Assembly: GCF_004152935.1 (NCBI RefSeq)
Contig: NZ_SETE01000001.1
Coordinates: 372,001-436,000 of the forward strand
Direction: 5' to 3'
DNA from: Brumimicrobium glaciale
GTDB taxonomy: Bacteria > Bacteroidota > Bacteroidia > Flavobacteriales_D > Crocinitomicaceae
DNA: 64,000 nt
The notes beneath the pieces were generated by a model, which searched no databases, was not told where the DNA came from, and saw only the letters and a program-made list of their open reading frames with translations. Below, in pieces: positions 8,994 to 19,571 of this stretch (its first letter is position 1; the number at the start of each line of letters is the position of its first letter). The translations under genes and the position numbers were made by a program.

Positions 8994-11795
8994 ATGAAAG
9001 ATCAAATAGAGATTCTTGGAGCTAAAGAACATAATCTTAAAAATATAGACTTAATTATCCCAAGAGATAAATTGGTCGTTTTTACTGGACTCAGCGGAAG
9101 TGGGAAGTCATCACTGGCTTTTGATACTATTTTTGCAGAAGGTCAGCGCCGTTATATTGAAACATTTTCAGCCTACGCAAGACAGTTTTTGTCGGGAATG
9201 GATCGTCCAAACGTTGATAAAATTGATGGACTTTCGCCTGTTATTTCGATTGAACAAAAAACGGTTTCTAAAAATCCGAGATCAACTGTAGGAACAATTA
9301 CTGAAGTTTACGACTTTATGCGTTTGCTTTTTGCTAGAATTGGAACTGCGTATTCTTTCATTTCGGGAGAAGAAATGGTGAAATATTCAGATGATCAAAT
9401 AGTTTCCTTAATTATTGATGACTTTGAAGGAGAAAAAGTAGTGTTTTTAGCGCCTTTAGTAAAAGGAAGAAAAGGACATTACCGGGAGCTTTTCGAAAGA
9501 ATGCTCAAAAAAGGTTTTACGAAAATGCGTGTCGATGGTCAAATTGTGGATATGACTCCGGGAATGAAAGTCGACCGTTACAAAGTGCACGACATTGAAT
9601 TGGTGGTTGATCGATTATCAGTAGATACAAAAGATAAAAAGAGATTAAAGAAAGCAGTAGAGACAAGCATGGAAATCGGTGAGAAATCCATGATGCTGAT
9701 GAAATTTGACGCTAAGGAAGTTCGTCATTTTAGCCGTACTTTAATGTGTCCTTCTTCGGGAATTAGTTATCCAGATCCTGAACCGAATTTATTTTCATTT
9801 AATTCACCTTATGGAGCTTGTCAAACTTGTAATGGTTTAGGAGAAGTTTCTGTAATTGATTTAGATAAAATTATTCCAGATAAGAAATTATCAATCAAAA
9901 AAGGAGGTTTAGCACCGCTGGGAGATTATAAGCGTACTTGGATTTTTGAAGAATTAGAGAAATTCTTAGAGGATGAAGGATTTACGTTAAATACGCCGCT
10001 TGAGGAAATTCCAGATGATTTATTGACAGCAATTCTTTACGGGCGCGAAGCAACAAGAAATAACTTAGGAAAAAATGTTGCTGCTTTCGAAGGAATTATT
10101 GATTTCTTGACGAGACATATTGAAGAGAAAACTTCTGCTAAAATTACACGCTGGGCACAAACGTTTATGAATAAGAAAACGTGTCCAACTTGCGAAGGTT
10201 CAAGGCTGAAAAAGGAAGCGCATTATTTCGAAATTGATGGTCAACACATTGGTCAGCTAGTTGAAATGGACATCGATGAATTGGCGCATTTCTTTGAAGC
10301 TTTACCTCCGAAATTGAGCAAATCAGAAATGATTATCGGTAAAGAAATTCTAAAAGAAATTGGCGATCGACTTTCATTTATTTTGTCTGTTGGATTAAAT
10401 TATTTGACCTTGAATCGTTCGGCAAGAACTCTTTCAGGGGGAGAAGGTCAACGTATTCGTTTGGCTACTCAAATTGGTTCGGAATTGATGAACGTTTTGT
10501 ATGTGTTAGATGAGCCAAGTATTGGTTTGCACCAAAGAGACAATACAAGATTAATAGATTCTTTAAAGCATTTACGTGATTCAGGAAACTCAGTAATAGT
10601 AGTTGAACATGACCGTGAAATGATTGAAGCTGCTGATTTTATTGTGGATATTGGACCAGGAGCTGGAGTGCGTGGTGGAGAAATCCTTAACGCATGCAGT
10701 TGGGAAGAATTAATTAAAAGTGATTCATTAACAGCTCAATATTTATCGAATAAAAAGAAAATAGAATCACCAAAAGTTCGCCGAAAAGGAAATGGTAAAA
10801 AACTAATTCTTAAAGGAGCAACAGGTCATAATTTAAAGAATGTTGATTTGAAAATCCCTTTGGGAACTTTTACTTGTGTAACAGGAGTTTCAGGAAGTGG
10901 AAAATCTTCACTGGTAAACCATACCTTATATCCAATTCTAAATGCACATATTTATAATGGAGTAAAAGAACCATTGCCTTATAAAGAAATTAAAGGAATG
11001 GAGCATGTGGATAAAGTGATTGAAATTAATCAAGATCCAATTGGTAGAACGCCAAGGTCAAATCCTGCTACCTATACTAAGGTTTTTGATGAAATCAGAA
11101 CTTTGTTTTCTACAATTCCTGAAGCACAAATTCGTGGATATAAACCCGGACGTTTCTCATTTAACGTTAAAGGTGGAAGATGCGAAACTTGTAAAGGTGG
11201 CGGATTGAAGCAAATTGAGATGAATTTCTTGCCAGATGTATATGTAGAGTGTGAGACTTGTGGCGGAAAACGTTACAACAGAGAAACTTTAGAAGTACGT
11301 TATAAAGGAAAATCAATTTATGATGTTTTGGATATGACCATCGAAAAAGCAACCGTGTTTTTCGAGCCAATTCCAAAGATTCATCGTATATTGTCTACTT
11401 TGCTTTCCGTAGGACTTGGTTATATCAAGCTTGGGCAACCATCAACAACAGTTTCGGGAGGAGAAGCACAACGTATAAAGTTATCCACTGAACTCTCGAA
11501 GAAAAGTACTGGAAAAACAATTTACATCATGGATGAGCCTTCAACAGGTTTGCATTTTGAAGACATCAGAATGTTGTTGGATGTTTTAAATCGATTGGTT
11601 GAAGAAGGAAATACAGTTTTGGTAATTGAACACAATCTAGATATTGTGAAAGTTGCCGATTATGTTATTGATGTTGGTCCAGAAGGTGGAAAAGAAGGTG
11701 GTCGCATCGTTGGAGAAGGAACTCCAGAGCAATTAGTAAAGAAATTTAAGGATTCGATTACAGCAAAATATTTAAAAACAGAACTAGAAAGATAA
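8994..11795 (+). CDS. uvrA: Excinuclease ABC subunit A
   Basis: A 933-residue UvrA, the damage-sensing ATPase of nucleotide excision repair. Both ABC modules are complete: Walker [10 protein letters not shown] near residue 32 and GVSGSGKSS in the second half, with signature motifs [12 protein letters not shown] and [12 protein letters not shown]. Zinc-binding Cys pairs are seen in [23 protein letters not shown] and [10 protein letters not shown]. Length is standard. It is 27 bases downstream of the transglycosylase gene and 11 bases upstream of the LOG-family gene. Confidence 0.97.
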   Translation: MKDQIEILGAKEHNLKNIDLIIPRDKLVVFTGLSGSGKSSLAFDTIFAEGQRRYIETFSAYARQFLSGMDRPNVDKIDGLSPVISIEQKTVSKNPRSTVGTITEVYDFMRLLFARIGTAYSFISGEEMVKYSDDQIVSLIIDDFEGEKVVFLAPLVKGRKGHYRELFERMLKKGFTKMRVDGQIVDMTPGMKVDRYKVHDIELVVDRLSVDTKDKKRLKKAVETSMEIGEKSMMLMKFDAKEVRHFSRTLMCPSSGISYPDPEPNLFSFNSPYGACQTCNGLGEVSVIDLDKIIPDKKLSIKKGGLAPLGDYKRTWIFEELEKFLEDEGFTLNTPLEEIPDDLLTAILYGREATRNNLGKNVAAFEGIIDFLTRHIEEKTSAKITRWAQTFMNKKTCPTCEGSRLKKEAHYFEIDGQHIGQLVEMDIDELAHFFEALPPKLSKSEMIIGKEILKEIGDRLSFILSVGLNYLTLNRSARTLSGGEGQRIRLATQIGSELMNVLYVLDEPSIGLHQRDNTRLIDSLKHLRDSGNSVIVVEHDREMIEAADFIVDIGPGAGVRGGEILNACSWEELIKSDSLTAQYLSNKKKIESPKVRRKGNGKKLILKGATGHNLKNVDLKIPLGTFTCVTGVSGSGKSSLVNHTLYPILNAHIYNGVKEPLPYKEIKGMEHVDKVIEINQDPIGRTPRSNPATYTKVFDEIRTLFSTIPEAQIRGYKPGRFSFNVKGGRCETCKGGGLKQIEMNFLPDVYVECETCGGKRYNRETLEVRYKGKSIYDVLDMTIEKATVFFEPIPKIHRILSTLLSVGLGYIKLGQPSTTVSGGEAQRIKLSTELSKKSTGKTIYIMDEPSTGLHFEDIRMLLDVLNRLVEEGNTVLVIEHNLDIVKVADYVIDVGPEGGKEGGRIVGEGTPEQLVKKFKDSITAKYLKTELER

Positions 11796-11806
11796 TTAGA
11801 AGATAT

Positions 11807-12490
11807 ATGAGTCACAAACCAGGAAAAGATTGGAATGAAATAAAGTCGAACGACAGTTGGGCGATTTTTAAAATAATGGCAGAATTTGTACAAGGATATG
11901 AGAGCATGGCGCGCATAAATCCAAGTGTTTCTGTATTTGGTTCAGCAAGAACTCAACCCGATAGCAAGTATTATCAAAAAGCAGTCAATATTTCAAGATT
12001 GCTTGGAGAGAAAGGCTATGGTGTAATTACTGGCGGAGGACCTGGAATTATGGAAGCGGGTAACAAAGGAGCGCAAGAAGGCGGAGGGCAATCCATTGGG
12101 TTAAATATTGACTTGCCATTTGAGCAAAGTGGGAATAAATATATTGACCAAGATGCTAACTTGAAATTCGATTACTTCTTTGTTAGAAAAGTTGTGTTCG
12201 TAAAATACTCTCAAGCATTTGTTGTTTTGCCAGGTGGTTTTGGAACGATGGATGAATTGTTTGAAGCGTTAACTTTAATTCAAACCAAGAAAATTGCACG
12301 CAAACCAATCGTTTTTATTGGAACGGAATATTGGCAAGGTTTAATTGATTGGATAAAAAATACAATGTTGACAGAAGGAAATATTCATGCGGCAGATCTA
12401 GATTTATTTAAAGTGTTAGACGACGAAGAAGAAGCGGTTAAATATATCGATGACTTCTTTAAAACTCATTCTTTGAAGCCGAATTTTTAA
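11807..12490 (+). CDS. LOG-family (TIGR00730) Rossmann protein
   Basis: A 227-residue protein with the lysine-decarboxylase-like/LOG fold. The nucleotide-binding motif GVITGGGPGIMEAGNKGA and the hallmark PGGFGTMDELFEALT are both intact. Members hydrolyse cytokinin-type or other nucleoside 5'-monophosphates to base plus ribose 5-phosphate, and many bacterial ones have no known physiological role. The older label lysine decarboxylase is not supported for this family. It directly follows uvrA. Confidence 0.88.
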   Translation: MSHKPGKDWNEIKSNDSWAIFKIMAEFVQGYESMARINPSVSVFGSARTQPDSKYYQKAVNISRLLGEKGYGVITGGGPGIMEAGNKGAQEGGGQSIGLNIDLPFEQSGNKYIDQDANLKFDYFFVRKVVFVKYSQAFVVLPGGFGTMDELFEALTLIQTKKIARKPIVFIGTEYWQGLIDWIKNTMLTEGNIHAADLDLFKVLDDEEEAVKYIDDFFKTHSLKPNF

Positions 12491-12616
12491 TTTCATTGGT
12501 AAAGATTATGCATGCTTAACACATTATAACAATTACATATTGATATAGTCACTTACTTTGCGAAATATTACAAAAAAGTAATTATCTTTTAAAGAAGAAT
12601 TATTAAAACAATAAAT

Positions 12617-13618
12617 ATGAAATTAAGAAGTGTATTGCCATTTGTTGCCGGATTAGTGATTTTACAATCTTGTTCAACACCAAAGAACGAAGTGATGTGG
12701 GTTGGAGGAATGAAAACGGAATGTGATGCTGAGGCTGGAAAAACGGAATGTTTGAATGTTTATGAAGGTGAAGAATTGAAAGATGAAAAATGGCAAGGTA
12801 TGTCAGCTGACATCGAAGGTTTTTCATTTGAAGAAGGATTCATGAAAAAAATTGAAGTGAAAAAAGAAGAAGCAAAAGGAAACGAAACTTCTCCAAAATA
12901 CACTTTAGTTAAAGAATTAGAGAGAAAAGAAGATCCACGTATGCACTTGAATGGACAATGGGTTTTGGCTTCTATCAATGGAAAAAACATCAATAAAATG
13001 ATTGTTTTACCAACCATGAAATTTGATTTAAAAGCAAAGCTAATTTCAGGAAATGGAGGTTGTAATTTATATTCAGCTCAAATTGATGAATTGTCAACTC
13101 AAAATATCAAGTTAAGTAAAAACGCTGGTACTTTAATGGAATGTGCCAATGAAAACATGGAAAACGAATACCATACTGTACTTTCTGAAATCGCTAAATA
13201 CGAAGTGAAAAATGAAAAATTAACTTTCCATAATAAAGATGGAAAAGAAACGATGACATTTATTAAAGTTGATCCTTCACAGCCAAATCCAGCTCTTGGA
13301 GGAATGTGGATGAGCACTAGATTGATGGGGGATACAATTATTAAAGCAGATAATAATCCAAATATCACCTTTGATTTAGATAAGATGATGGTTGCTGGTA
13401 AAGATGGATGTAACAATTACAATGCATCAATTGAAACTTTGTCAAACGCTGATTTAATTATAGGGCAAATTGCTTCAACTAAAATGATGTGTCCAAATAT
13501 GGATATGGCAGATAAATTCACAGAATTAATTGCTAAAGTCGTAACTTATAAAGTTGTTGGAAGCGAACTAATCATGATGGATCAAGACGGAAACGAAGTT
13601 TTAGCTTTTGTAAAATAG
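12617..13618 (+). CDS. Double META-domain lipoprotein
   Basis: A 333-residue secreted lipoprotein (lipobox LQSC near residue 19) with two META/HslJ-type domains. Domain 1 covers about residues 110-215 (LNGQWVLASINGK, GNGGCNLYSA, MECANENMENEY). Domain 2 covers about 225-333 (LGGMWMSTRLMGD, GKDGCNNYNASI, MMCPNMDMADKF). The paired Cys in GC-N-Y and M(E)C motifs are typical of META domains. The family is linked to heat-inducible outer-membrane proteins such as HslJ, but its biochemical role is unknown. It stands alone and ends in a hairpin terminator. Confidence 0.82.
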   Translation: MKLRSVLPFVAGLVILQSCSTPKNEVMWVGGMKTECDAEAGKTECLNVYEGEELKDEKWQGMSADIEGFSFEEGFMKKIEVKKEEAKGNETSPKYTLVKELERKEDPRMHLNGQWVLASINGKNINKMIVLPTMKFDLKAKLISGNGGCNLYSAQIDELSTQNIKLSKNAGTLMECANENMENEYHTVLSEIAKYEVKNEKLTFHNKDGKETMTFIKVDPSQPNPALGGMWMSTRLMGDTIIKADNNPNITFDLDKMMVAGKDGCNNYNASIETLSNADLIIGQIASTKMMCPNMDMADKFTELIAKVVTYKVVGSELIMMDQDGNEVLAFVK

Positions 13619-13643
13619 GAAGAAATATCTAATTTAAGATATT

Positions 13644-13680
13644 AAAAGGGCGGTGCTGATTATTCAGTATCGCCTTTTTA
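13644..13680 (+). terminator. Rho-independent terminator after META lipoprotein gene
   Basis: An imperfect stem of about 14 bp (AAAAGGGCGGTGCTGA pairing with TCAGTATCGCCTTTTT) has a 4-nt loop and ends in a T run, 25 bases after the stop. Confidence 0.7.
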
Positions 13681-14260
13681 AGTTAAATTCTTTTTTTTAT
13701 TAAAATGACTATCTGTTAATAGACCAGTAGATTAATGTGTTTAGGAGCTGCTCTTGTTTTAATAATTGATTGGAATCGATAAACAAGGTTGTAATTTTTA
13801 ATGTAGACATTCACTGATTTTTTTAACCTGTTGTAATTTCAGGATTTAGCAGATTTTAAAATACGTTGTTCTGCGAGAAGAGGGCCGTAAGATTTATTCT
13901 TGATTGTCAAGTACGCAAATTGATCATCTTATCATTACATGAAACCAGGCCATCTAGTGATAGTAAGATTTAATTGTCGACTTACTGGTAAACATAGGTG
14001 GCATTGTTAATAAATAGGATTACCACGTTGAAGTGTAACTTTTGTAGCTATTGGCAGCTATAAGTTGAATCAATAAATATAGAACGAATAGTTGATTTGT
14101 CTAAAAATAATAGTTATCTTACAGAGGAGGAATTGCTAATCAGGATGTTTTTTTGATTTGGAGTTTCCTAACGCCTAAAACATTAAATTAAAATAGTTCA
14201 AGATTAAAGCTAAATATAACATGAAATTGTTTTAATCTTGTGCCAAGAAATAAAACGAAA
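13681..14260. other. 580-bp AT-rich spacer, no gene seen
   Basis: No credible open reading frame, RNA gene or repeat was found. Reading frames are short and without family resemblance, and composition is like other spacers here. Confidence 0.5.
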
Positions 14261-15427
14261 ATGAAATTAAAATTAAAACAATCTATATTAGTTGCCCTGT
14301 CTGTTATTAGTTTTGGATATGCCAACGCACAATCGCAAATTATTAAGTTGGATAGTGAAAATGGTTCATTTAAAAACTTCCCAGTTCTTCCAGATAACGA
14401 GGCTTTCGCTATTGAAGGGGAAATTGATAAATCCATCAAGCTTGTTGAAGTAACGATAAAAGAAAATAAATCTGGAAACGATCCTGTTGTTTATAGTTGG
14501 AACAGGTCATTGCATAATAATTCCGAAAATTTCGAAGTTTTAGTTACTCAGCCATTAAAAGCTGGAGCAACTTACGATTTTGTTGTTACTACTTTTAAAG
14601 AATTAGAGGTAGATGCTAAGAAAAGGATTCTTGGTAATATCTTAATTCGCAGTAATCACTTGATTAAAAGTGAAGTTACTATTGATAAGCATGAGCTAAA
14701 AGTTGATAACGCTAAGAGACTAATCGAAGGATTGAATGAAATAGTTTATGAAGGAATTGCACTTCAAAGATCAAGAAATGGAATTGAATTCGATGGATTA
14801 TCTGGATTAGTTGAAAATGAGATTAAAAAAATCAATAAATTCAAATTTAAAAAGCTTCTCCACAGAAAAGATGGAACTGAAAAAGATTCTATTTCTAATG
14901 CTGCTTTAGATAAAAAAGTAAACTATTTAACAGAGTTGATCTTAACTGAGATCAAGCCATTTATTGCTTCAGAATTGGTTGAACAATACAGAAGATATCC
15001 TATTATGGAAGTAAAAACCAGAAAAGGTAATTTCACACTTCCTATCAATGGTGGACTTTATGCATGGAATCTAAACTCTAATATCAATGATGTTAGCTTT
15101 TCAAATACAGGTTTAACACCTGGAGTGGGTTTTACAATTCCTTTCAAAAGATCATTTAGTGTAAGAGGGAAATCCTTAACGGCATTAGGTATTTCATTAG
15201 GAGTTTTAACAACTAAAATGAAAGATGCAAATGGTGACCGTTTTGCTACCCCAACCATTACACTTCCTGTATACGCAGCATTAGGAGTTAACGTTTTTAG
15301 AGTTATTAGAGTTAACGCGGGAGCGATAATGGTTAGTAATATGGACGCAATAAATAGTAAAATACAGTTTATACCAACATTTGGTATTGCTTTGGAATTA
15401 GACGCATGGATTGGAGTAAGAAAATAG
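14261..15427 (+). CDS. Unrecognised exported protein, probable outer-membrane protein
   Basis: 388 residues from the ATG at 14261. An in-frame GTG at 14240 would add seven charged residues before a good signal peptide (MKLKLKQSILVALSVISFGYANAQ), so the later start is chosen. The C-terminal third (NGGLYAWNLNSNINDVSF, GVGFTIPFKRSFSV, LTALGISLGVLTTKM, LPVYAALGVNVFRV) alternates hydrophobic residues like transmembrane beta strands. I do not recognise the family. Its end overlaps the start of the OmpA-family gene by 22 bases, so the two are probably co-expressed and may act together at the envelope. Confidence 0.65.
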   Translation: MKLKLKQSILVALSVISFGYANAQSQIIKLDSENGSFKNFPVLPDNEAFAIEGEIDKSIKLVEVTIKENKSGNDPVVYSWNRSLHNNSENFEVLVTQPLKAGATYDFVVTTFKELEVDAKKRILGNILIRSNHLIKSEVTIDKHELKVDNAKRLIEGLNEIVYEGIALQRSRNGIEFDGLSGLVENEIKKINKFKFKKLLHRKDGTEKDSISNAALDKKVNYLTELILTEIKPFIASELVEQYRRYPIMEVKTRKGNFTLPINGGLYAWNLNSNINDVSFSNTGLTPGVGFTIPFKRSFSVRGKSLTALGISLGVLTTKMKDANGDRFATPTITLPVYAALGVNVFRVIRVNAGAIMVSNMDAINSKIQFIPTFGIALELDAWIGVRK

Positions 15428-16830
15428 GATTATTAATACTTGCGGTGCTAGTTTTAGCAGCTTGTTCTTCTAGGAAAAATTACGGTTCAGTATATTTTGC
15501 TAGGGGAGATGTCTTTAATGACGCCGAATTGGATTATGACTTAACTGTAAGTGATTACATTGATTATGCAGATTCAATAAACAATGACATCAAAAGTTTA
15601 AATCATTATGAAAATGATGTTATCAACTCTGTGGATACAACTGTTTCTGGTGAAGAAATCAGTTCGTTAGACACCTTGAGATTAGAAGAAAAGGTTTTAA
15701 AAGACACTTTGTTGCGTTTTCAGGATGCTACAGATACTATTTTTACGAATGATTTAACTCTGAAAAATGAGGAGATCATGGATACCGTTATTGTTGATTC
15801 TATTGAGCTAGTTAAAACGGATAGTTCAAGCCTTAAGGTTAATGACTCTATCTTGGAATTAAAAGGTGAAGACAATTTTATTGCTGATTCATTAGAGTTT
15901 CTTAAAATGGATACTTTAACGAATGTTGGTGACTCAATACAAGTAATGTCAGATACTTTGAATAAGGTGAATATTGATTCAAGTAAAGTGAAAATGGTTC
16001 AACCTGCGGATTCTATTCAGTCTGTCATTAAAGAAAAGAAAGCTTCAGACGCAACGAAAATTATTTACACAGATACAATAGGTGTGATTCGTGAGAAAGG
16101 ACTTGACAATGGAAATAAATCAAATGCAGATTCAAACTCTGAATCAAAATCAAGAGGCGATGATAATTCTTCTAAGGCCAATAATATTATTATAGTTAAT
16201 CCTTCAAAAAGCAATTCCACTAACGATAAACCGTTAAGTGATTCCACTAAAAACAGTGTTAAATCACCTGAAAAGTCGAATTCGCAAAACAAAAATCAAA
16301 GTCAAGAAACTCAAACTACTGAGAAAACTGTTGATAATAAAAATGCCACAGCAATTGTTCCCGTAATAACTACTGAAAAGAAAGAAGTAAAAACAGATAC
16401 GGTTACAATTGTAAAAGAGAATTCATTTTATACGAAAGAAATTGATTCACTTATAAGTATAAATGAAGGATTGAGGTTGAAATCAAAAACTGACGATTCA
16501 ACTATTGATACTTTAATTTACTCTGTCTTCTTTGATACAAGTCAGAAAAACCTGAGTGAGAGCGGTAAAGGGATATTAAGAACTTTAATAAGTGATGCAA
16601 ATAATAAAAGCTACGTGCTACAATTAGCTGGATTTACCGATAAAAGTGGTTCCCCAAGCTTTAATAAAACATTAAGTGAACAACGTGTTAAAAGTGTTTT
16701 GGACTTTCTAGTTGCGAACGGATTAGATGAAAGAAAAATTTACTTCCAATCTTTTGGGGCGAATTATGCAACCAGTCAAAGTGATTTGAATATGCGCATT
16801 GTTTCTTGTAGGTTGATTCTTAATAATTGA
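15406..16830 (+). CDS. OmpA-family peptidoglycan-binding lipoprotein
   Basis: A 474-residue lipoprotein (lipobox LAAC near residue 20) with a long low-complexity middle rich in Asp, Ser, Lys and Asn (about residues 40-350), then a C-terminal OmpA-like domain. That domain has VFFDTSQKNLSESGKGIL, LQLAGFTDKSGSPSFNKTLS and SEQRVKSVLDFLVANG, with the Asp and Arg that bind diaminopimelate in the family. The last motif (NMRIVSCRLIL) deviates from the usual N-R-R-V. It would tether the outer membrane to the wall. The repeated Asp-Ser/Asp-Thr tracts suggest a flexible spacer. Confidence 0.8.
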   Translation: MDWSKKIGLLILAVLVLAACSSRKNYGSVYFARGDVFNDAELDYDLTVSDYIDYADSINNDIKSLNHYENDVINSVDTTVSGEEISSLDTLRLEEKVLKDTLLRFQDATDTIFTNDLTLKNEEIMDTVIVDSIELVKTDSSSLKVNDSILELKGEDNFIADSLEFLKMDTLTNVGDSIQVMSDTLNKVNIDSSKVKMVQPADSIQSVIKEKKASDATKIIYTDTIGVIREKGLDNGNKSNADSNSESKSRGDDNSSKANNIIIVNPSKSNSTNDKPLSDSTKNSVKSPEKSNSQNKNQSQETQTTEKTVDNKNATAIVPVITTEKKEVKTDTVTIVKENSFYTKEIDSLISINEGLRLKSKTDDSTIDTLIYSVFFDTSQKNLSESGKGILRTLISDANNKSYVLQLAGFTDKSGSPSFNKTLSEQRVKSVLDFLVANGLDERKIYFQSFGANYATSQSDLNMRIVSCRLILNN

Positions 16831-16860
16831 AAATTGATAATTGTGACACTTGAAATGCGT

Positions 16861-17402
16861 ACCCAAATTATGGTTCTATATGAAATACTGTGGGTAATCA
16901 ATTTTAATCCTTTGAAAAATTAATAGTTCTAGTACGAATTTAACTGTAACCTACACGAGTTGTATTTTAAAGTATTTAACCAAATCATCATTTCATTTTT
17001 TACAAAAAAAGCATATGGATTCCTGTATTTCAGTTGGTTAGTCCCGGCGGGACGGCATATTAATAGCCAAGGACGTAAGTCCTTGGTTTAAAAAAAAATA
17101 GATATAATACAAAACCCAACAAAATCGACCTAATTGCATGCAATTAGGTCGATTTTGTTGGGTTTTGTTTCGGTTTGTATCGTTTGGCGGATGGACTTAC
17201 GTCCATCCCTATTAACATGCCGTCCCTCTGGGACTTCGTGCAATAAATACTTGAATAATAGTGGTTTATGAAATTAAGCGAAATGTATTTTAATAGAAAG
17301 TTTCCATTTAAATAAAAGTAGAACCAAATTAACAATCGTTTAGCTTCAATTAAAACCATAGATTTTAAATCTACCCACACAAAATCATATAGAACCCAAA
17401 TT
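16861..17402. repeat. Nested inverted-repeat element (REP/MITE-like)
   Basis: Three inverted pairs are nested. The outer pair is imperfect (about 16869-16915 against 17352-17400, sharing GGTTCTATATGA and GTGGGTA). The middle pair of 46 nt is 17041-17086 against 17189-17234. The inner pair is a perfect 60-nt palindrome at 17109-17168. Each 46-nt unit holds two small hairpins (GTCCC/GGGAC and GGAC-GTAA-GTCC). Between the two units CCAA/TTGG has become GGAT/ATCC, a paired change that keeps the stem. This resembles REP/BIME units mobilised by IS200-like TnpA-REP proteins. No transposase is adjacent. Confidence 0.75.
17109..17168. repeat. Perfect 60-nt palindrome
   Basis: Two 30-base arms are exactly complementary about a GCATGC centre with no loop. 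It lies between two REP-like units and could act as a bidirectional terminator, a cruciform, or the core of a non-autonomous element. Confidence 0.85.
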
Positions 17403-17586
17403 ATTAATGAAACAATGTATTTGCCTTTGATTTAAAAGAAGATCTGCGTAAAATCCGCGCTCGAAGGTTTGCGTCAGCCCGATTAAAATACGGGACAAAA
17501 GTCCGTGTACTATTCCACTCCAAAATGAATTATCTTCAAGTCTCTACAAATTCGTAATTACATCATTCGTAATTCGTAATGGATTT

Positions 17587-18795
17587 TCATTTAAGTTTCC
17601 CTGCAACAAACCCGGTAGTCCAAGCAGCCTGGAAATTATAACCACCCGTTATCGCATCAATATCCAGTACTTCTCCAGCAAAATATAATCCTGGAAGATG
17701 TTTACTCTCAAGTGTTTTCATATTTACACTGTTCAAACTTACTCCGCCACAAGTAACGAACTCTTCTTTGAAAGTAGTTTTCCCACTTACTTCATAAACA
17801 TCGTTGGCCAGCACTTCAATTAATTTATGAACTCCTTTTTTCCCAATCTCATCCCATTTTTGAACCAATGGCAATTCTACTTTATTCAATAAGTACAGCC
17901 ACAAACTTGACGGTAAATTATAAGGACGCATATTCTGCAATTGTTTTTGACCGTGTTCTGAAATAATGGCTTGAATTCCCTCTCGAACCACCTCCTGACT
18001 TTGCTCGTTAGTCCAATTCACTTGCAGGTTGAACTGATAGTTTTTATCGGCCAAAAGTCTTGCTCCAAATGAAGAAAGAGATAAAACCGCTGGTCCGCTC
18101 ATTCCCCAATGTGTAATTAATAATGGTCCATTTCCAATCAGTTTTTCTCCTTGAATTTTTGTTGTAGCATTTTCAACTGAAACTCCCATCAAAGATTTTA
18201 TCTTTTCTTTCGGCATATTGAAAGTAAATAAACTAGGCACCGGCGTTACAATTTCATGTCCCAGTTTTTCTAACCATCTTAATCCATCTTTCTTTGGACT
18301 TCCACCAGAAGCAACAATTACTTTGTTGAAAAACACACTGTTTACATCATCAAAAAACACATTAATTCCTTCAACGGTAGCTTCCAGTTTTTTAACAGCA
18401 GTGTCCATCTTAATGGAGATATCCAATTGATTAACTTCCGCCATTAAACAATCGATAATGCTTTGCGAATCGTTTGAGACAGGAAATACGCGTCGATCAT
18501 CTTGCGCATAAAGAGCAACATCACGAGAAGTAAACCATTCAAGCGTATGTTCATTACTAAATTCTTGGAATAGCTTTTTCAGTTGTTTTCCACCACGAGG
18601 ATAAGCCTTGCTTAATTCTGAAATAGAAGGAGTTGAATTTGTAACATTACATCTTCCTCCACCAGAAACTTTCACTTTCGCCAAGAGCTTCTTAGATTTC
18701 TCTAGAATAATAACAGTGCTTTCAGGGTAGTTTGTTTTTGCTTGTATGGCTGCAAAAAATCCTGCTGCACCACCTCCAATTATTCCAATTTTCAT
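17587..18795 (-). CDS. HI0933/YhiN-family FAD-dependent oxidoreductase
   Basis: 402 residues from the ATG at 18795. A longer frame to 18855 exists but the FAD-binding motif MKIGIIGGGAAGFFAA must be at the N-terminus, and a -7 promoter box lies between the two candidate starts. Other family motifs are GGGRCNVTNS, VIVASGGSPKKDG and the C-terminal GLYFAGEVLDIDAITGGYNFQAA. The family includes BaiN and YhiN flavoproteins, and most members have no assigned substrate. It stands alone on the minus strand between the repeat element and the tatA-gatA group. Confidence 0.88.
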   Translation of the reverse strand: MKIGIIGGGAAGFFAAIQAKTNYPESTVIILEKSKKLLAKVKVSGGGRCNVTNSTPSISELSKAYPRGGKQLKKLFQEFSNEHTLEWFTSRDVALYAQDDRRVFPVSNDSQSIIDCLMAEVNQLDISIKMDTAVKKLEATVEGINVFFDDVNSVFFNKVIVASGGSPKKDGLRWLEKLGHEIVTPVPSLFTFNMPKEKIKSLMGVSVENATTKIQGEKLIGNGPLLITHWGMSGPAVLSLSSFGARLLADKNYQFNLQVNWTNEQSQEVVREGIQAIISEHGQKQLQNMRPYNLPSSLWLYLLNKVELPLVQKWDEIGKKGVHKLIEVLANDVYEVSGKTTFKEEFVTCGGVSLNSVNMKTLESKHLPGLYFAGEVLDIDAITGGYNFQAAWTTGFVAGKLK

Positions 18796-18812
18796 CTTTA
18801 TTACTTTGGGTG

Positions 18813-18820
18813 CAAAGTTA
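18813..18820 (-). promoter_or_regulatory. Bacteroidota-type -7 box (TAACTTTG)
   Basis: On the minus strand TAACTTTG lies 17 bases before the ATG at 18795 and matches TAnnTTTG. It supports the shorter start of the flavoprotein. Confidence 0.5.
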
Positions 18821-18860
18821 GTAATCGAAGTTGAAACTGAGTCACCCCAAACCAAATTCT

Positions 18861-19034
18861 TATGAACTTCTGTATCTCTAACTATTGTTGGTCATAGTCG
18901 TTTATAACGGTTAGTAATGGTTGTTAGATTAGCTTCCTAGATTTGGTATTTAAACTTTTTTGAAATTATTAATGAATTCTGTATCTGCTGTTATGACTGA
19001 TCTTATTCGTTTATAACGGTTAGCAACGGTTATG
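18861..19034. repeat. Imperfect 65-bp direct repeat pair
   Basis: Two copies (about 18861-18925 and 18970-19034) share TTCTGTATCT and then TCGTTTATAACGGTTAG. The rest of the spacer to 19335 is a pyrimidine-rich tract (19063-19190) built from CTTCACT/TTTCATTT units. No gene is supported in it. Confidence 0.6.
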
Positions 19035-19335
19035 AGTTCAGCAAATGTAAATCAAATGCCTAACTACCACTCTTCACTCTTCACTCTTCATTCTTCACTT
19101 TTCATTTTTCATTTTTCTTTCTCCTTTCACCATTCTCCACTTTTCATTTTTAATTTTTCATTCTCCTTTCACCTTTCTCAAATACTACCCTTATGTCATC
19201 CTCAAAAAGACAAAAATGCAGCTCATCATTTTAATTTTGAGGACTTCAAGTTTGCAGTTTAAACGTCATGAAAATGATTTCTGACATTCTTCACAAACTT
19301 TATCAGCTATGGTCGTAGATTAATACAATAATACG

Positions 19336-19343
19336 TAACTTTG
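19336..19343 (+). promoter_or_regulatory. Bacteroidota-type -7 box (TAACTTTG)
   Basis: TAACTTTG matches TAnnTTTG and lies 22 bases upstream of the tatA start, with no other start or gene between. Confidence 0.5.
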
Positions 19344-19365
19344 CGTAAATTAAATTTGAAGCAAG

Positions 19366-19554
19366 ATGATTTTAGGAATGTTTGGTCCTTGGCAAGTTGT
19401 TCTCGTAGTGATAGTTGTGTTACTGCTCTTTGGTGGGCGTAAGATTCCTGAGCTTATGAAAGGTTTGGGAAAAGGAATGAAAGAATTCAAAGACGCTACC
19501 AAGAATGATGAAGATCAAGGTGGTGAAAATGAAAAAGAAAACAACAAGAAATAG
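19366..19554 (+). CDS. tatA: Twin-arginine translocase subunit TatA/TatE
   Basis: A 62-residue TatA-type protein: one N-terminal transmembrane helix (WQVVLVVIVVLLLFGG), the conserved FGGRKIPELMKGLGKGMKEF amphipathic helix and an acidic/lysine-rich tail. It would form the pore component for folded protein export. No tatC is nearby. It is 17 bases upstream of gatA and likely shares a transcript. Confidence 0.93.
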   Translation: MILGMFGPWQVVLVVIVVLLLFGGRKIPELMKGLGKGMKEFKDATKNDEDQGGENEKENNKK

Positions 19555-19571
19555 GATAAAATCCCTTATTC

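Noticed and set aside
14240-14260. GTG start seven codons upstream of the 388-residue exported protein
   Set aside because: It would put charged residues before a clear signal peptide.
18796-18855. 20-residue N-terminal extension of the HI0933-type flavoprotein
   Set aside because: The FAD motif should be N-terminal, and the extension covers a likely -7 promoter box.
19032-19262. 76-codon frame rich in Ser, Phe and His
   Set aside because: It is a translation of a pyrimidine-rich repetitive tract and has no protein-like composition.
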